Assembly (NCBI GenBank): GCA_963969395.1
Contig: OZ017797.1
Location: 5,208,001 to 5,272,000, forward strand
DNA from: Pseudoscleropodium purum
Taxonomy: Eukaryota; Streptophyta; Bryopsida; Hypnales; Brachytheciaceae
Length of the DNA: 64,000 bases
Direction of reading: 5' to 3'
The notes under the pieces are model-generated. The model worked only from the letters and a program-made list of their open reading frames with translations. It made no database searches and was not told the origin of the DNA. A program made the translations under genes and the position numbers. Each line of letters starts with the position of its first letter. Positions within the stretch are counted from its first letter, which is position 1. Positions 45,947-57,100 of the stretch are shown here, one piece after another.

Positions 45947-46926
45947 TTACAAGTCTTTGGGTCTATCCATGTCGGGAAGCTCCTCCATGGACGTCCACCA
46001 CCTCTTGTCTTGCGTGGAGTCCGTGCTCTCCGCTCGAATACGAGCAGTGAGAGCTGGTGGAATCACGGATTTCGTAACGCTTGTCTCTTCGCCTTCGGAT
46101 TCTGCTTCTGGCAGCCACATCCCAGTCACTGGATCTGGTCGATACCACCTCGGTTTGGCAGCGGAGTGAGGAGCTCTTGTTGCTGTCTCTGCGACACGTT
46201 CCTGGGTTTTGGAGCTTGCGAGTAAGATCTCGGAAGTGGTAGCCATTCCTCTGACGCCTCCGTCACTGCCACATATCAAGCACGGCAGTTGAAAATCGGG
46301 AGCCACAAGAATGCGAAAGTTTACACCAGAGCTTATCTACGTTTCGTAGAACTACGATGGCATTTATTTTATGCTAAAAATTTATGCTTCAGGATTTCTG
46401 TCAAGAATAACCCGAATATTTCAATTTCACCTGGAAATGGAAAAAATACACATCAGAGGGTCAGTTTTCAAGCCCACCAAGATTTGCAGAATACAGAGCG
46501 CAAATCACGGAAACACGGTAATACTGGGTACCACGGAAAAGGCCAATCCCATATGCTATTCGAGACATGGAATGCTTGCTATCAACGGCGTTCAATACCT
46601 TCGCAACTACCCTCACAAGATGAAATGCACACTCATTCGACAGAAATTGATTCATCTCTATAAACAGCAATTATACAAGCTGTATCACAGGCGTGACTGA
46701 GGACGCGTTAGAACCAAAAATGTTCGAGGGAGATCGATACGAGAATTTCCGCCGCGCAAGTGACAAATCGGCTGACCTAAATATGGGAACAGTCGTACTG
46801 TGACGGAGAATGCTTGGGTCAAGATGCTGAGAGTGGTACTCACTTGGAGAAAGAGCCCGGCCTGCTTTCAGCAGTTGCGGAAGAAAGGAGCATTCGGTGC
46901 AACTGCCTCACCAATCCCTGCTTCAT
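45947..46926 (-). CDS. LEA-like small mitochondrial protein, two exons (133 aa)
   Basis: Exon 1 (46926-46844) starts with an ATG and encodes a basic, Ser-rich leader (MKQGLVRQLHRMLLSSATA) that looks like a mitochondrial presequence. It ends at a GTGAGT donor. Exon 2 (46265-45947) begins after a GATATGTGGCAG acceptor; phases agree and 402 coding bases result. The mature part has WYRPDPVTGMWLPE, the W-x-PDP-x-TG-x-W-x-PE type motif of plant LEA_3/SAG21-like stress proteins, and ends with RWWTSMEELPDMDRPKDL. A shorter protein from the in-frame ATG at 46246 (99 aa) is an alternative. Such proteins are known as desiccation- and senescence-related. No neighbour gene within several kb; it is separate from the kinase blocks. 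Confidence 0.6.
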
Positions 46927-48525
46927 CTTAAGTTTCCAGTTCCAGTCCTCTAAGCTTGCTCAATCGAAGCTGGTCTTCGATAATCCAATACGCAACTGCA
47001 ATCACAACCAAAGGTACACAAGGCTTCGGCAACACAAGTGAAAAATTGTATGCATACAATAACGGATATAGAAAAGTGATTTCAGGATTGAGCCTATTCA
47101 GCTTGGCAGACACACCCTTTCGAAGAAACAATCAAGCTGATCATAGATAAACCCGCAAAGGCATATCAATCCGAGGCGTTGTCAACTACCAGAAAATCAA
47201 ACACGGGAGACTCCAAGACTTTAAAACCCACGCAACCACCGAAAACGTTAACGAAAATCACGCCTTCCAGCCCACTTGAGCTCAACGACAGAAAATTAAG
47301 TGAAGTATAAGCAACCTAAGTGAAACAAATGACGAGCAATAGCAATGTTCATCAAACAATACTCAGTTGCAGACATCCCAAGTGGGCAGGACTGAATCTC
47401 CGGCACCAACCATTAAACGAACCTTCAGAGTTGCTTACAATAACCTACAACTTGCGCCAACGTACAGTACATTAGTCCACCGTCACCTTCATCAGCAAAT
47501 GACACCACCATGAAGCAGCTAGCAATGCAAGCGCTCCAAACAAATGGACTTTCTCTCTCTTTCTCGATTTCAAGTTCTGGCTTCCGCATCCTAATGAAGG
47601 AGCAATTAATCTCTTTTGCTACCGATTAGGGTCCCACAGCTCAGAATAACGTTCAAATTGATTTTGAGTAAGAAGGACGAACGTACGTGAAGGTATCATA
47701 GCCTGTAGTGCTCTTGTGATCGATCTTGTCAAGTCCAGTCTACCCGTTGACGTCAATGTACGTGTCTGTTGCCTGATGGAATGATTTCCATAGACAGACC
47801 GACCTAATCACCCAATGGATTTGGCACTGACAAAACCAAACCTAGTCGCCACAGAATTAGCGGCGGCAGCCACCACCTATACTTACTCTACTCTATTTTA
47901 AGTACTGTAAATTTTGTGAAATTCAAAAAAAGTGGTACCCAGTAAAATTTGACAGCCTCCACCTACTCTGAGTACCAATGTACCCTGTTGCCTGATTTCA
48001 TGGGAGATTCACTCGCACGTATTAGAGATTCACGGGAAATTTAAACGTTCTTCACCAAGTCAGGGACGACGAAGATTCAGCTCTGTCGTCGCCTGGCGTG
48101 TGCCGTGGGCCAAGATTCGAGAATCAAATGATCGCATGCACGATTTCTTACGTTTTATTATTAGTGAAGCCAGGATCTCCATTGCTCGGAACACTGTGCC
48201 CTTTCTTCCTTTCATTTGCACTCAAAATATTTATGAATTTAAAAAAAATACTCTTCTAAATTTGCTCTTCAGACGTTTCCGATAGTCCAGTTGTCAAATC
48301 ATGAATTTGTTTTATGAAATATTTTTTACGGGCCAAATATTGTAATTCATTAGGCACTACTGTAGTGTGCCCGCTGTGCTGTCGGTTGCCACACTCAAAA
48401 TAAAAGTAACAATATTTTTTTCATTTTTCAATTCATATTAATAAAAACTTTGAAATTCAATATTTTTTTCTTCTATGAGTCAAAACACCAAGAAACAAAA
48501 GCCTAGGCACCCCTATTCAAAGAGG
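46927..48525. other. Upstream flank of the LEA-like gene and spacer
   Basis: Moderate GC content to about 48100, then AT-rich. No second gene recognised. It carries the bZIP-type motif pair listed below. An open minus-strand frame at 46928-47131 overlaps the likely 5' leader and looks non-coding. Confidence 0.45.
47748..47766. promoter_or_regulatory. bZIP-type motif pair: TGACGTCA and ACGTGTC
   Basis: A perfect TGACGTCA palindrome (47748-47755) is followed four bases later by ACGTGTC (47760-47766), the core of abscisic-acid response elements. The pair lies about 0.8 kb upstream of the LEA-like start. A link to that gene is inference, but LEA genes are commonly controlled by such sites. Confidence 0.35.
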
Positions 48526-48800
48526 CATTAGAAGATATTCACCTTCTCTATAGGATTGCAAGTTCCCCTAGGTTTCTAGAATGTGGGAACATAGCTACAA
48601 CAATTGTTTGACGTGACGCAGTGACTGCCACGTCAGATAATAATAATAAATTATTTTTTTGAAAAAAAAAATATTTTTTAATTTAAAAGAAATTAAGTTA
48701 ATTTTTTAATTATTTAACAATTCCAACAACATATTTTGGTTCACAACAAGGAGAATAGGCCTCAAACAACCCTTCCTTTGTCTCAAATCTCCTCTAATAG
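48526..48800. mobile_element. MITE, CATTAGAGGATTT family, copy 2 (275 bp)
   Basis: Left end CATTAGAAGATAT, right end AAATCTCCTCTAATAG. Same length class and the same internal GTGACTGCCACGTCA word as the copy at 5918-6196. Confidence 0.55.
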
Positions 48801-48882
48801 CTTTCCCACAATACCCAAAATGTAACCAAGTGATACACAGTCTAGAAGATTTCATCATAACAAACCAAACAAACAACCTAAC

Positions 48883-49815
48883 TTAAATCCTAAAGGACTT
48901 GCATGTATTTTTGGGGTGCATAGAAATTTGGGGAAGTGCATGTAACTGGAGATTTCCATATTTTGGGCCCAAATTTTAATAGAAGGTAGGTACAAGGAAT
49001 ATCTTTCATATGCACTAAATTTCATGACATTTGAAAATACAAGTTAAAAGTTATGGCCTAATAAATATGTTCTTTTTTTCGTAAATAGGCAGTCTAGGCA
49101 AATAAAAAAAATCACTTTTTTCAAAAATAAAAATTTTGAAATTGATTTTCTAGAATTATATATATGTAGAAAGCTTGGAATCCTTCTATTTCAATCAATG
49201 AGTCAAAATTTATTACTGGAATTTTAGTTTGTGGGTTGTTATGGATTTTCTACTCTAAAATAAACTTTGAAGTCTTCTATCATATTCAATTTTCAATATA
49301 ATAAATAAAATCATAGGATGTAGATTTTTTATTACAACATTTCAATCATTGAGATTTTCATTTTTCAATTCGATAATTCATTTTTAACAATTTAGTATTT
49401 TGAATCATTTTCTACTATTGTCTACTTACTATTTTTTTTTCCTATAAGTTGTACATTTCCAAATGACCTGAAAATTTTTAAGGCATGTGGACAACTTGTC
49501 TAGAAAAAAGAATCCAAAGAAGCAACACCATTTTGGACATTTTTCATAGAAAAGTTAGCTCGTGAAGTGCAATTGCCTTGCTTTTTGCAAGGTAGAAAAA
49601 AATGATTTTAATGAATTTGAATGCTTATATCTTGCAATCTATACAGTGGAAATGTCTGAAATTTTTTCTACATGTTTTGAAGTTAGTATACTACAAGAAT
49701 CTACAACTACATATGTCAAATAAAGGGTTTTTTTCAAAAATTTGATACTTAGACTAAAAATGGTAGTTTTTGAGCATTTTTGGTGAAAATATAGTCATTT
49801 TACTTCAGGGGTTAA
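48883..49815. mobile_element. TTAACCCCTAAA-family element, copy 4 (933 bp)
   Basis: Ends TTAAATCCTAAAGG and CTTCAGGGGTTAA. Homologous to copy 1 (4483-5437) along almost all of its length in the same order. No transposase frame. Confidence 0.6.
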
Positions 49816-51900
49816 GGCATTTGTGCCTTAAAATGAGGTTATTATTTGCTTGTTACTATAAGATCTTTAGAATTGTGTATCTTTCAATTGCATTCTTGGT
49901 AGCATTGGAAAACACTTCATGAAGAGGGATGCACAAACTTTATTTAGTGGTATTTGGACTTGTGAAGTAAAAGTTATTGAATTTCAAAGTTTTTTATGAA
50001 TTAAAAAATTGTTTTTATATTTACTTAGATTGTGGAAATGGTACATGGCACACTATTAAGAATGATGTCATGTATAGCTTGAATGGATGTAAATTAGATA
50101 GCTTCAATAGGAAACTCAAAGTTGTATTCATATCCATGAGAGTTGAAAATGAGTTATTTATGAAATTTCCAAAAAATATCCAGATATTCCAATATTTTTG
50201 AATAGAAACAAAAGGTTACTAAAATAGAAAGACCTTTTGGTGAAGATTGTCTATTAGTAGATTAAATACTACTAATAGGTACGTATTTCAAATTTAGTGA
50301 TTATATATAACAACAAACGATAGTTGAAGAATCAATAGATTTATTCTAAAAGTCATAAAATGTCCCCTTTTATATAGTCCCTAGGTTACTTTTATTTTGG
50401 AATTGCATTTGAATTTTTATTCAACTTGTATTTTTTTGGAACAATAATAAGGTATAATTGTATAAATTGCATTGAATTGTTTACTTTCTAAATTGAGGTT
50501 TAGATCCATCCTTGCAGAAACGAAGGGCTACACACAAATTTGCACTATGTACATATATATACAAAAATATTAATTGTAAAGTCATGTGAAACCTCTCATT
50601 TATATGTGTTTTTTCTTTCAATACATATTCTAAAAAGCTTTTGAATTCTTTGTCTATTAGAATTTTCTTAAGAATCACAACCAAGGCATAGTTGCATGCA
50701 ATTTACTTACATCAATTTTTCTTTTTAAACGGAGGTTCAAATTCCTCCTTTACAAAAGAGGGGATCAAACAAAAATTTGTAGCTTTTCAAGTGTTCATTT
50801 GTGTTTGATCCCCTCTATTTGCAAAAGGAGGTAATTTAAACCTCAATTTAGAAAGATGACAACTCTAAGTAATTGAATTACATGCCTCACTATGCCTTGT
50901 TGTCATTCAAAAAGAAAATCAAGTAGAATAAGCCATGCATTGTTGTCATTCCAATAAAATTCAAATTGTATTAGAAATCAAATGCTAATAGAATTAGTAT
51001 TAATAGAGATATGACAATGGATTTATTTCATATGAATTTACAGTTAACCCTAATATCTATATAATACCTACCTTTGGTAGTGCATTTTAATTCCCTTGAA
51101 AATTGGGACAAGGCCTATAAAGGACAAAACTTCATTCTAACACTTAAAAGTCAATCAAAGTCATTGAAAGACACAAAACATATGCCTTTATCTTATTACT
51201 TGTAAGCTTCCAAAATGAATTTCCTATTTTTAGTTCATGCATTTAAAGGTTGATTTAGAAATGTAAAGTAGGATTTACATTTTTGACAACTTGTTGCTGA
51301 AAACCAACATGGTAGAGATGTTAGTGTCAAGAGTATAAGATTTTCGTTGTTTTTTGAAAAGCATTTTGCCAATTCCATCCAAGCCAATCCAACAATATAT
51401 CTTGAAATGGATGAAATTATTCAAACAAATATTTTAAAATAGCATAAGCAAGTGTCTTCATCTTTCACTTGATTGTCTCAAGAACAATCTCTGAAAATCC
51501 AAAAATTAGAACTAGAATACAGTGCTATACCGTGCTATTACACGCAATACAAAGTATACCGCAAATTACCGCTGTAAACCGCGCAACACTGCAGTGGACT
51601 GTACTGTACAGTAGTGTGGACCTCTCCATATGTTCTCCCGGTAAAGGCTCGGAGACCCATGACCGCATTTTCATCCCATACCCGCGCAGTCTCGTCTAAA
51701 TGAGATTGTTTTGTGCTTCGCAATGGCGGCTTGACTTCCAAGACATACTGTGAATTTCTTGCAGCAGTTGTGCGAACTCGGAAAGGGCTATCATAGAACC
51801 TCGGCCAGGCTTTCATTGCTTATGGAGGCTTTGTGTTGTTCGTTTCCGGGATTTTTTCAGTCAGGGCGGGGGGCTTCACAATTAATGCATGGGAAACTTT
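49816..51900. other. AT-rich spacer, then promoter-like GC-richer DNA before the RPB5-like fragment
   Basis: No gene recognised up to 51440. From there to 51900 the composition rises toward genic levels, with GTACTGTACAGTA palindromes near 51599-51612. This may be the old 5' flank of the RPB5-like sequence. Confidence 0.4.
50720..50856. repeat. 137-bp foldback
   Basis: The arms 50722-50775 and about 50799-50855 pair over some 54 bases (GAGGGGATCAAACA is exact in both), with a loop near 25 bases. Another copy of the outer arm word (TTCTAAATTGAGGTTTA) lies at about 50487, so it may be part of a larger element. Confidence 0.7.
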
Positions 51901-51920
51901 GATTGGCATCGATCCACATT

Positions 51921-52385
51921 GACAGAAGAGCACCTTAATCGGATTAGCCTCCCCGCAGCTTCCTCCCACGCACGTGAATCAAATTCGGAAGACGGTCATG
52001 GAGATGCTCCGCGATCAGGACTACGTGTTGGCCGAGTTTAGCTCAGTTTCACGTACCAAGGAGCAGTTCCGGGAGAAGTACGGGACGATCCGAGGCGGTT
52101 TAACAACGCTGGACATGTTCGTTTCTTGCCATTCTCTTGTTTTTGCATTCTGCCAAGCATTTGCAATTTTTGTGATCGGAAAGTAGGTTATATTTCAAGT
52201 TTCACATTATACTACTCTGTCCCTTTTCGGGGGTGGAAATATTTGCTTGACACGTAGCTCTTCTCCCAGATTGTATTTTCTCAGACGAAGCGAAGGTTGA
52301 GGTGAAGACTATCAAGACGTATGTGGACCACATGAAGACGGAGAGTGTGCACACTCAGGGCTATCTTTGTCTAAAAATGTTTTAA
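51921..52385 (+). pseudogene. RPB5-like RNA polymerase subunit fragment (NRPB5/NRPE5 type)
   Basis: Exon-like part 1 (51974 to about 52117) reads NQIRKTVMEMLRDQDYVLAE, then TKEQFREKYG and LTTLDM; this matches the N-terminal jaw domain of plant RPB5 (x-RI-x-KT-x-MQMLRDR type). Part 2 (about 52270-52382), after a TTCTCCCAG acceptor, reads CIFSDEAKVEVKTIKTYVDH then MKTESVH, matching the FFPDE...KVGVKT segment. A TEEHLNRI piece near 51923 could be the true N-terminus, split off by about 28 extra bases. After MKTESVH the match stops and a TAA follows; the C-terminal assembly domain, more than half of the usual 200-odd residues, is absent. RPB5 is a shared subunit of nuclear RNA polymerases. This copy is presumably dead. 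Confidence 0.65.
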
Positions 52386-53066
52386 ACTCACGGACTGGCA
52401 CCTATGGGACGGAAGGGAACAAACGTTAACCACCGCTGAATATCTAATTCTCAATACATTTCCGGGTCTTGCTCTATGACACAAACATCGCATTCCGCGT
52501 TTTGTTCTCGTATTAAGTATCCCGAGATCATGCAACCAACTCTTCAACATTTGTTCAATTTTCAGTTTTCGAGCAGAGGCTTACATTCGTCAAATCAGAA
52601 CTGAGTGCTGCCCGTGAGTACTAACCTCCGCAAGTGGGAGAAGCAGTTAGCATCTTTCCAACCTCCACTAGGAGAATGGTATCACTTCTCAACGCGCATT
52701 GCAGTGACAGCTTGTCCAGAAGCAGTCAGCTTAGTCACATACATAGTCCACACTTCACGCTTCCCGTTAGTGAAAAGCCATATAATCCAAAGTTTTCCGG
52801 GCTTGCCGTTAATGAGAAGCAACGCATTTGCTGTCCGGTGCCCGTCGCATGATTACCGAGCTCCTTCAGTTCAAATTGATTGCAATCAACAATTCTTGAG
52901 GATGCGCACTGTTTGAATTCTAGGGCTAATCAAGGGGCACACAATGGGCTCATGCCAATGGATTAAAGTAAGAAAAAACTAATTCCGAGAGGCCGAATAT
53001 TGGTAGAAGAGCTACAGTCAAGCAAATATTCTCCATGTTTCATCTTGGACTTCAGTACTATTGAGA
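52386..53066. other. Spacer with an unexplained minus-strand frame at about 52660-52855
   Basis: The minus strand reads about 55 codons of ordinary protein composition (NGKPGKLWIIWLFTNGKREV, then WTMYVTKLTASG) before a stop. I recognise no family. The plus strand is also open here, so neither is certain. Confidence 0.25.
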
Positions 53067-53763
53067 ATGGTTTCTCTCAACATTACTCCTGCATTTAGGG
53101 TTTCGACGCCTGGGAGAAGGCGGACTGTTGATTATGTCCGCTTTATTTAATCATGACCTAGCTTTTGTGGGCATGCTTCTTCACAATCAAAGACCATTTC
53201 ATTAAAACACTTCCAATGTCTGTCCTGGTGATCGCTGGTTGTCTTTGCCAGATTGACGGTGCATCCAGCCGCCCAAGTCTCGGCGAGCGAAGATTGGCAT
53301 GGTCGCTTCCAGTTCAAACGAAGAGGACGAGACAATTCAAACGAGTGAAGCCCGCCGAGCACGTCCGGTGCAGTCACCAAAGCGGCCACTCCCTCCGCAA
53401 GCGAGAAACGAGCTGAGGGTAATTGTCGCCACATTCGACAATCCATTTTGGTAGTGAGCCTAAAATTCATCTTTGACGAGGAGAACCTTGGAATGAATGA
53501 GTGCTGGTGGGCAGAGGTGAAGGAAGTTAGGGCAAAGAACAGCCATATTGGTCCTACTCGGGGTGGGTTATCTTGTGCTCATTCAATTGCTCGTCCTTCG
53601 GGGCGTCATTCTTGTTCCATCACCACCTGAGGCGTTGAATCCTTTAAAGAAAAGGTTCAATTATCCTTTTAAAATTTTGGTTAGGGTTCTCTCAAGAAGA
53701 CACGGATTCGTTGCTGACCTTGAAGACTCGGAGATTGCAATTGCCCATATTTCTCTTTCGTAG
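53067..53763 (+). pseudogene. Single-helix membrane protein gene remnant (best copy)
   Basis: Landmarks in order: an ATG with MVSLNITPAFRVSTPGRR (53067); a segment with RAKIGMVASSSNEEDETIQT and PVQSPKRPLPPQARNEL (about 53285-53420) in another frame; the helix LLGVGYLVLIQLLVLRGVIL followed by VPSPPEALNP (about 53555-53640); and a tail SRRHGFVADLEDSEIAIAH, ending at TAG 53761-53763. The first parts look like an organelle transit region with a basic cleavage zone, but frames change and a double TAG follows NPFW near 53452, so the gene is broken unless introns resolve this. Homologues lie convergent to kinases A, B and C. The family is unknown to me. Confidence 0.45.
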
Positions 53764-53872
53764 TTCAGTCATGAACTGTTTGCTCACAGAGATGAAAGTT
53801 GTGGCTGGTTAGGGTGTCCTACCTCTGTCTCAAAAGAAATCCGCAGTACTCCCACAGTTTCCCACTAGAAAC

Positions 53873-54047
53873 TGTTCGTAATTTATGTAACGTGTACACA
53901 CTTAATATGCACACACAACGTGCTTAATAGATATTCATATATTAATAATAATTTATACAAGAGAGACAGTGTTCCTAGTTACAAGTAACGGTGTGACTGT
54001 TGACGTTCTAGTTTACTAATCTAGATTTAAACTAATTTAGTCTAACA
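53873..54047 (-). repeat. 3' LTR of the copia element (175 bp)
   Basis: TGTTCGTAATTTATG start, TAGTCTAACA end on the plus strand. It matches the other LTR with about six substitutions and lacks a segment of about 35 bases present there. Confidence 0.92.
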
Positions 54048-54059
54048 CTCCCCCTTTAG
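54048..54059 (-). other. Polypurine tract of the copia element
   Basis: On the minus strand CTAAAGGGGGAG lies directly before the 3' LTR, the usual plus-strand primer position. Confidence 0.75.
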
Positions 54060-54125
54060 TTGAAGAGCTGAAAAATAATGATTGAAGAATTGTTTGAAAA
54101 ATTGTAATGAAGCTCCCCCTGTTCA

Positions 54126-57100
54126 TCAATTCGATAAACCATGAGGTTCGTTAAGGTTCTGAACTCCGAGGAGACAGGCTTGGTGTTTAACTTTGGGTAA
54201 AGATTTTGTAAGGATGTCGGCCCACATATGAGTGGTGGAGGTGTAAACAAGGTTGATGAGTTGATTTGCAACTTGTTCACGAAGAAAATGAAATCGTATA
54301 CTGATATGTTTAGAACGATCATGAAATCAAGAATTCTTTGTTAATGCTATACAAGATTGATTATCGCAAAAGAAAATGTTGGGAAGCTGTAAAGAATATT
54401 GGAGTTTGCCAATAATGGTTTGAAGCTATAATATTTCCTTAGTCGCAGTAGCTGCAGCAATGTACTCAGCTTCGGTTGAGGAAAGGGCGACAACGGATTG
54501 CTTATGACTTTTCCAGGAGAGAATACACGAGGAATCCAGAAGAAAGATATAGCCAGAGGTTGATCGACGAGTATCAGGGTCCCCAGCCCAATCAGCATCA
54601 GTCCAGCCTACTAAATGTTGTATGGAGGGTGTAAAGTGAGCTCCACAATAAGTAACACCAGTCTGCATAGAACCTTTTAAATAACGAAGAATTCGTTTAA
54701 CTCCAAGCCAATTTATGGGAGTTGGATTTATCATGAACTGAGCTAAATGATTGACAGGAAAAACAATATTCCATCGGGTACAAGAAACAAGATATTGTAG
54801 GGCTCCAAGGGCTTGCTTATAAGGCACATCTTGCATAGCAACAATTTCAGCATTAGTGAGGTTCTCGCTTTGCTCATGAGAATAATGGATCCCAGCTTCT
54901 AGAGGAGTACTGACAGAGTTACAGTCAGACATATGGAATCTAACCAAAATATCGGTAATATATTTTGCTTGTGATAATGTGAGGGTCTTGGTTGAGCGAT
55001 CATGGTGAACTTGAATTCCAAGTATATATTCAATCTCAGAATTGTCTGTCATAGAGAATCGTTGTGAAAATAACGATTTAGTGAGGGATAAATACTGTAG
55101 ATCATTGGAAATGAGGACCAGGTCATCAATATATAAGCCAATTAATAAAATAACAGAGTGAGATCTTTTGATGTAAACGTTAGGATCGGAGATGCATTTT
55201 AAGAAGCCTTGGTCTAGTAAGAAAGTAGCAAATAGTTCATACTATACTCGAGAGGCTTGTTTAAGCCCATAAAGAGACTTGAGCAGTCGACACACTTGAT
55301 GTTGGGTACTGGGGTGGATGTAACCTTCGGGTTGAGAAATAAAAATTTCTTCCTGTAAAATGCCATTGAGAAAGGCGGTAGTCACATCCATTTGATGAAT
55401 GTGGTAGTCCAATATAGTGGCGAAGGCCAATAAAAGTCGTAGTGATGTCATTTTTATAACAAGTGAGAAGGTTTCATTATAATCAATACCTGCTTGTTGA
55501 AAAAAAAACCGCGCTACAAAGCGAGCTTTGTAGCGAGCTAAAGAACAATCAGATTTGTATTTCCGACGGAAGAGCCATTTTATACTAATAATATTGCGAT
55601 CGAGGGGTGGATCAACTAATTGCCAGGTATTGTTTTGAATTAAGGAATTATACTCGGCATCCATGGCACTTTTCCATTGAAGAGCATCAGGACTTGAAAG
55701 TGCTTCAGTCACAGTGGTAGGGTCTAAAACTTGAGTCATGAAAGCAAAGGCATAGTTGCTTTCATCTTCATATCTGGTTGATTGCCAGTGTCCCTTAGTG
55801 CGGTGTTGTGATCGTCGAGGAGAAACACCAGTTACAAATGGAGGTCTTTGGAGAGGAGAGTGCTGCGGAGAGGGTGTTGAAGATTTAATGGAGGAATCTT
55901 GTAATAAATGAGGCGGCGATGGTGGGTCAGGAAAGTGTTGCTGAATTGGAGGGATGAGCGGCCCAGTCAATGAAGGAGTATTGGTAACTTCAGGAATATT
56001 ATAAAAGTCATTAGTCTCAATAGTGAGTTCATCAGGTGGTTGTTGGGAAATAAGATCTCCCCCTGGAAACAATAAACCTTCTGAGAAAATTACATCACGG
56101 CTTGAGAAAACACGATTATTCTTGGGATCATATAATCAATAACCTTTTGTGCTAGTGGATTTACTATAACCAATGAATATACACTTTAAAGTTTTTGTGT
56201 CAAGTTTAGTGTGCTTTTCATCTGGAACATGAGAATATGTTGGGCAACCAAAAATACGAAGGTCTCGAAGATCAGGTTTGATACCTGTCCAAAGTTCAAA
56301 TGGAGTAACATTTGTTCAAGCTGAAGTGAATGAACAATTCTGTAAATGGCATGCAGTCGCAACTGCTTGTGCCCAGAAAGAATCGTTTAATTTAGCAATG
56401 TGAAGCATACATCTTGCGGACTTAATTAAAGTACGATTTTTCCTTTCAGAGATTCCATTCTGCACTGGAGTATATGGGTTAGTAAATTGGCGTTGAATGC
56501 CATGAGCTACACAAAATTGTTGAAATTGGTGGGAAATATATTCACCCCCGTTATTAGATCTGAGAATAAGGATTTTAGAATCACCATGTTGATTTTCCAC
56601 AAGGGCTTTATAGGTTTGAAAGTGGGTCAAAACATCAGATTTCCTATGTAGGAAATAAAGGTGAGTGAATCTCGAGAAGTCATCAATGAACATGACGAAA
56701 TAAATTGCACCACCAAAAGAAGGTGTATGCATGGGTCCACAGAGATCACTGTGAATCAAAGCTAAAGGGACAAGAGCCCAGGTTGCAAGATCAGTCGGAA
56801 AAGAACTTTTAGAGTGTTTTCCAAAAATACAGCCTTCACATATAGGTAAGGTTGATTTGATTGGAGGAAGTCCAATTACTAAATTGTTAGGGTTCATAAG
56901 AGATAAAGAACGGATGCTGATATGCTCGAGTCTATAGTGCCATTTAAGTGTGGTAAGATCAGATGTTTGTGAAGTCATCATATTATGAGTTGAATCGGAA
57001 GGCTCAATGCCAATTCCGAGGGTAAATAAGTTGCCGGTTTTGCTCAGTTTATATTGGGTTTGTTTCTGGGATTCTGGAGATTGGGTAGCAATAATGCATT

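Noticed and set aside
46246..46306. N-terminal extension of the LEA-like frame up to 46306
   Set aside because: The codon at 46306 is GTG, not ATG, and an in-phase acceptor at 46266 links this exon to a better first exon.
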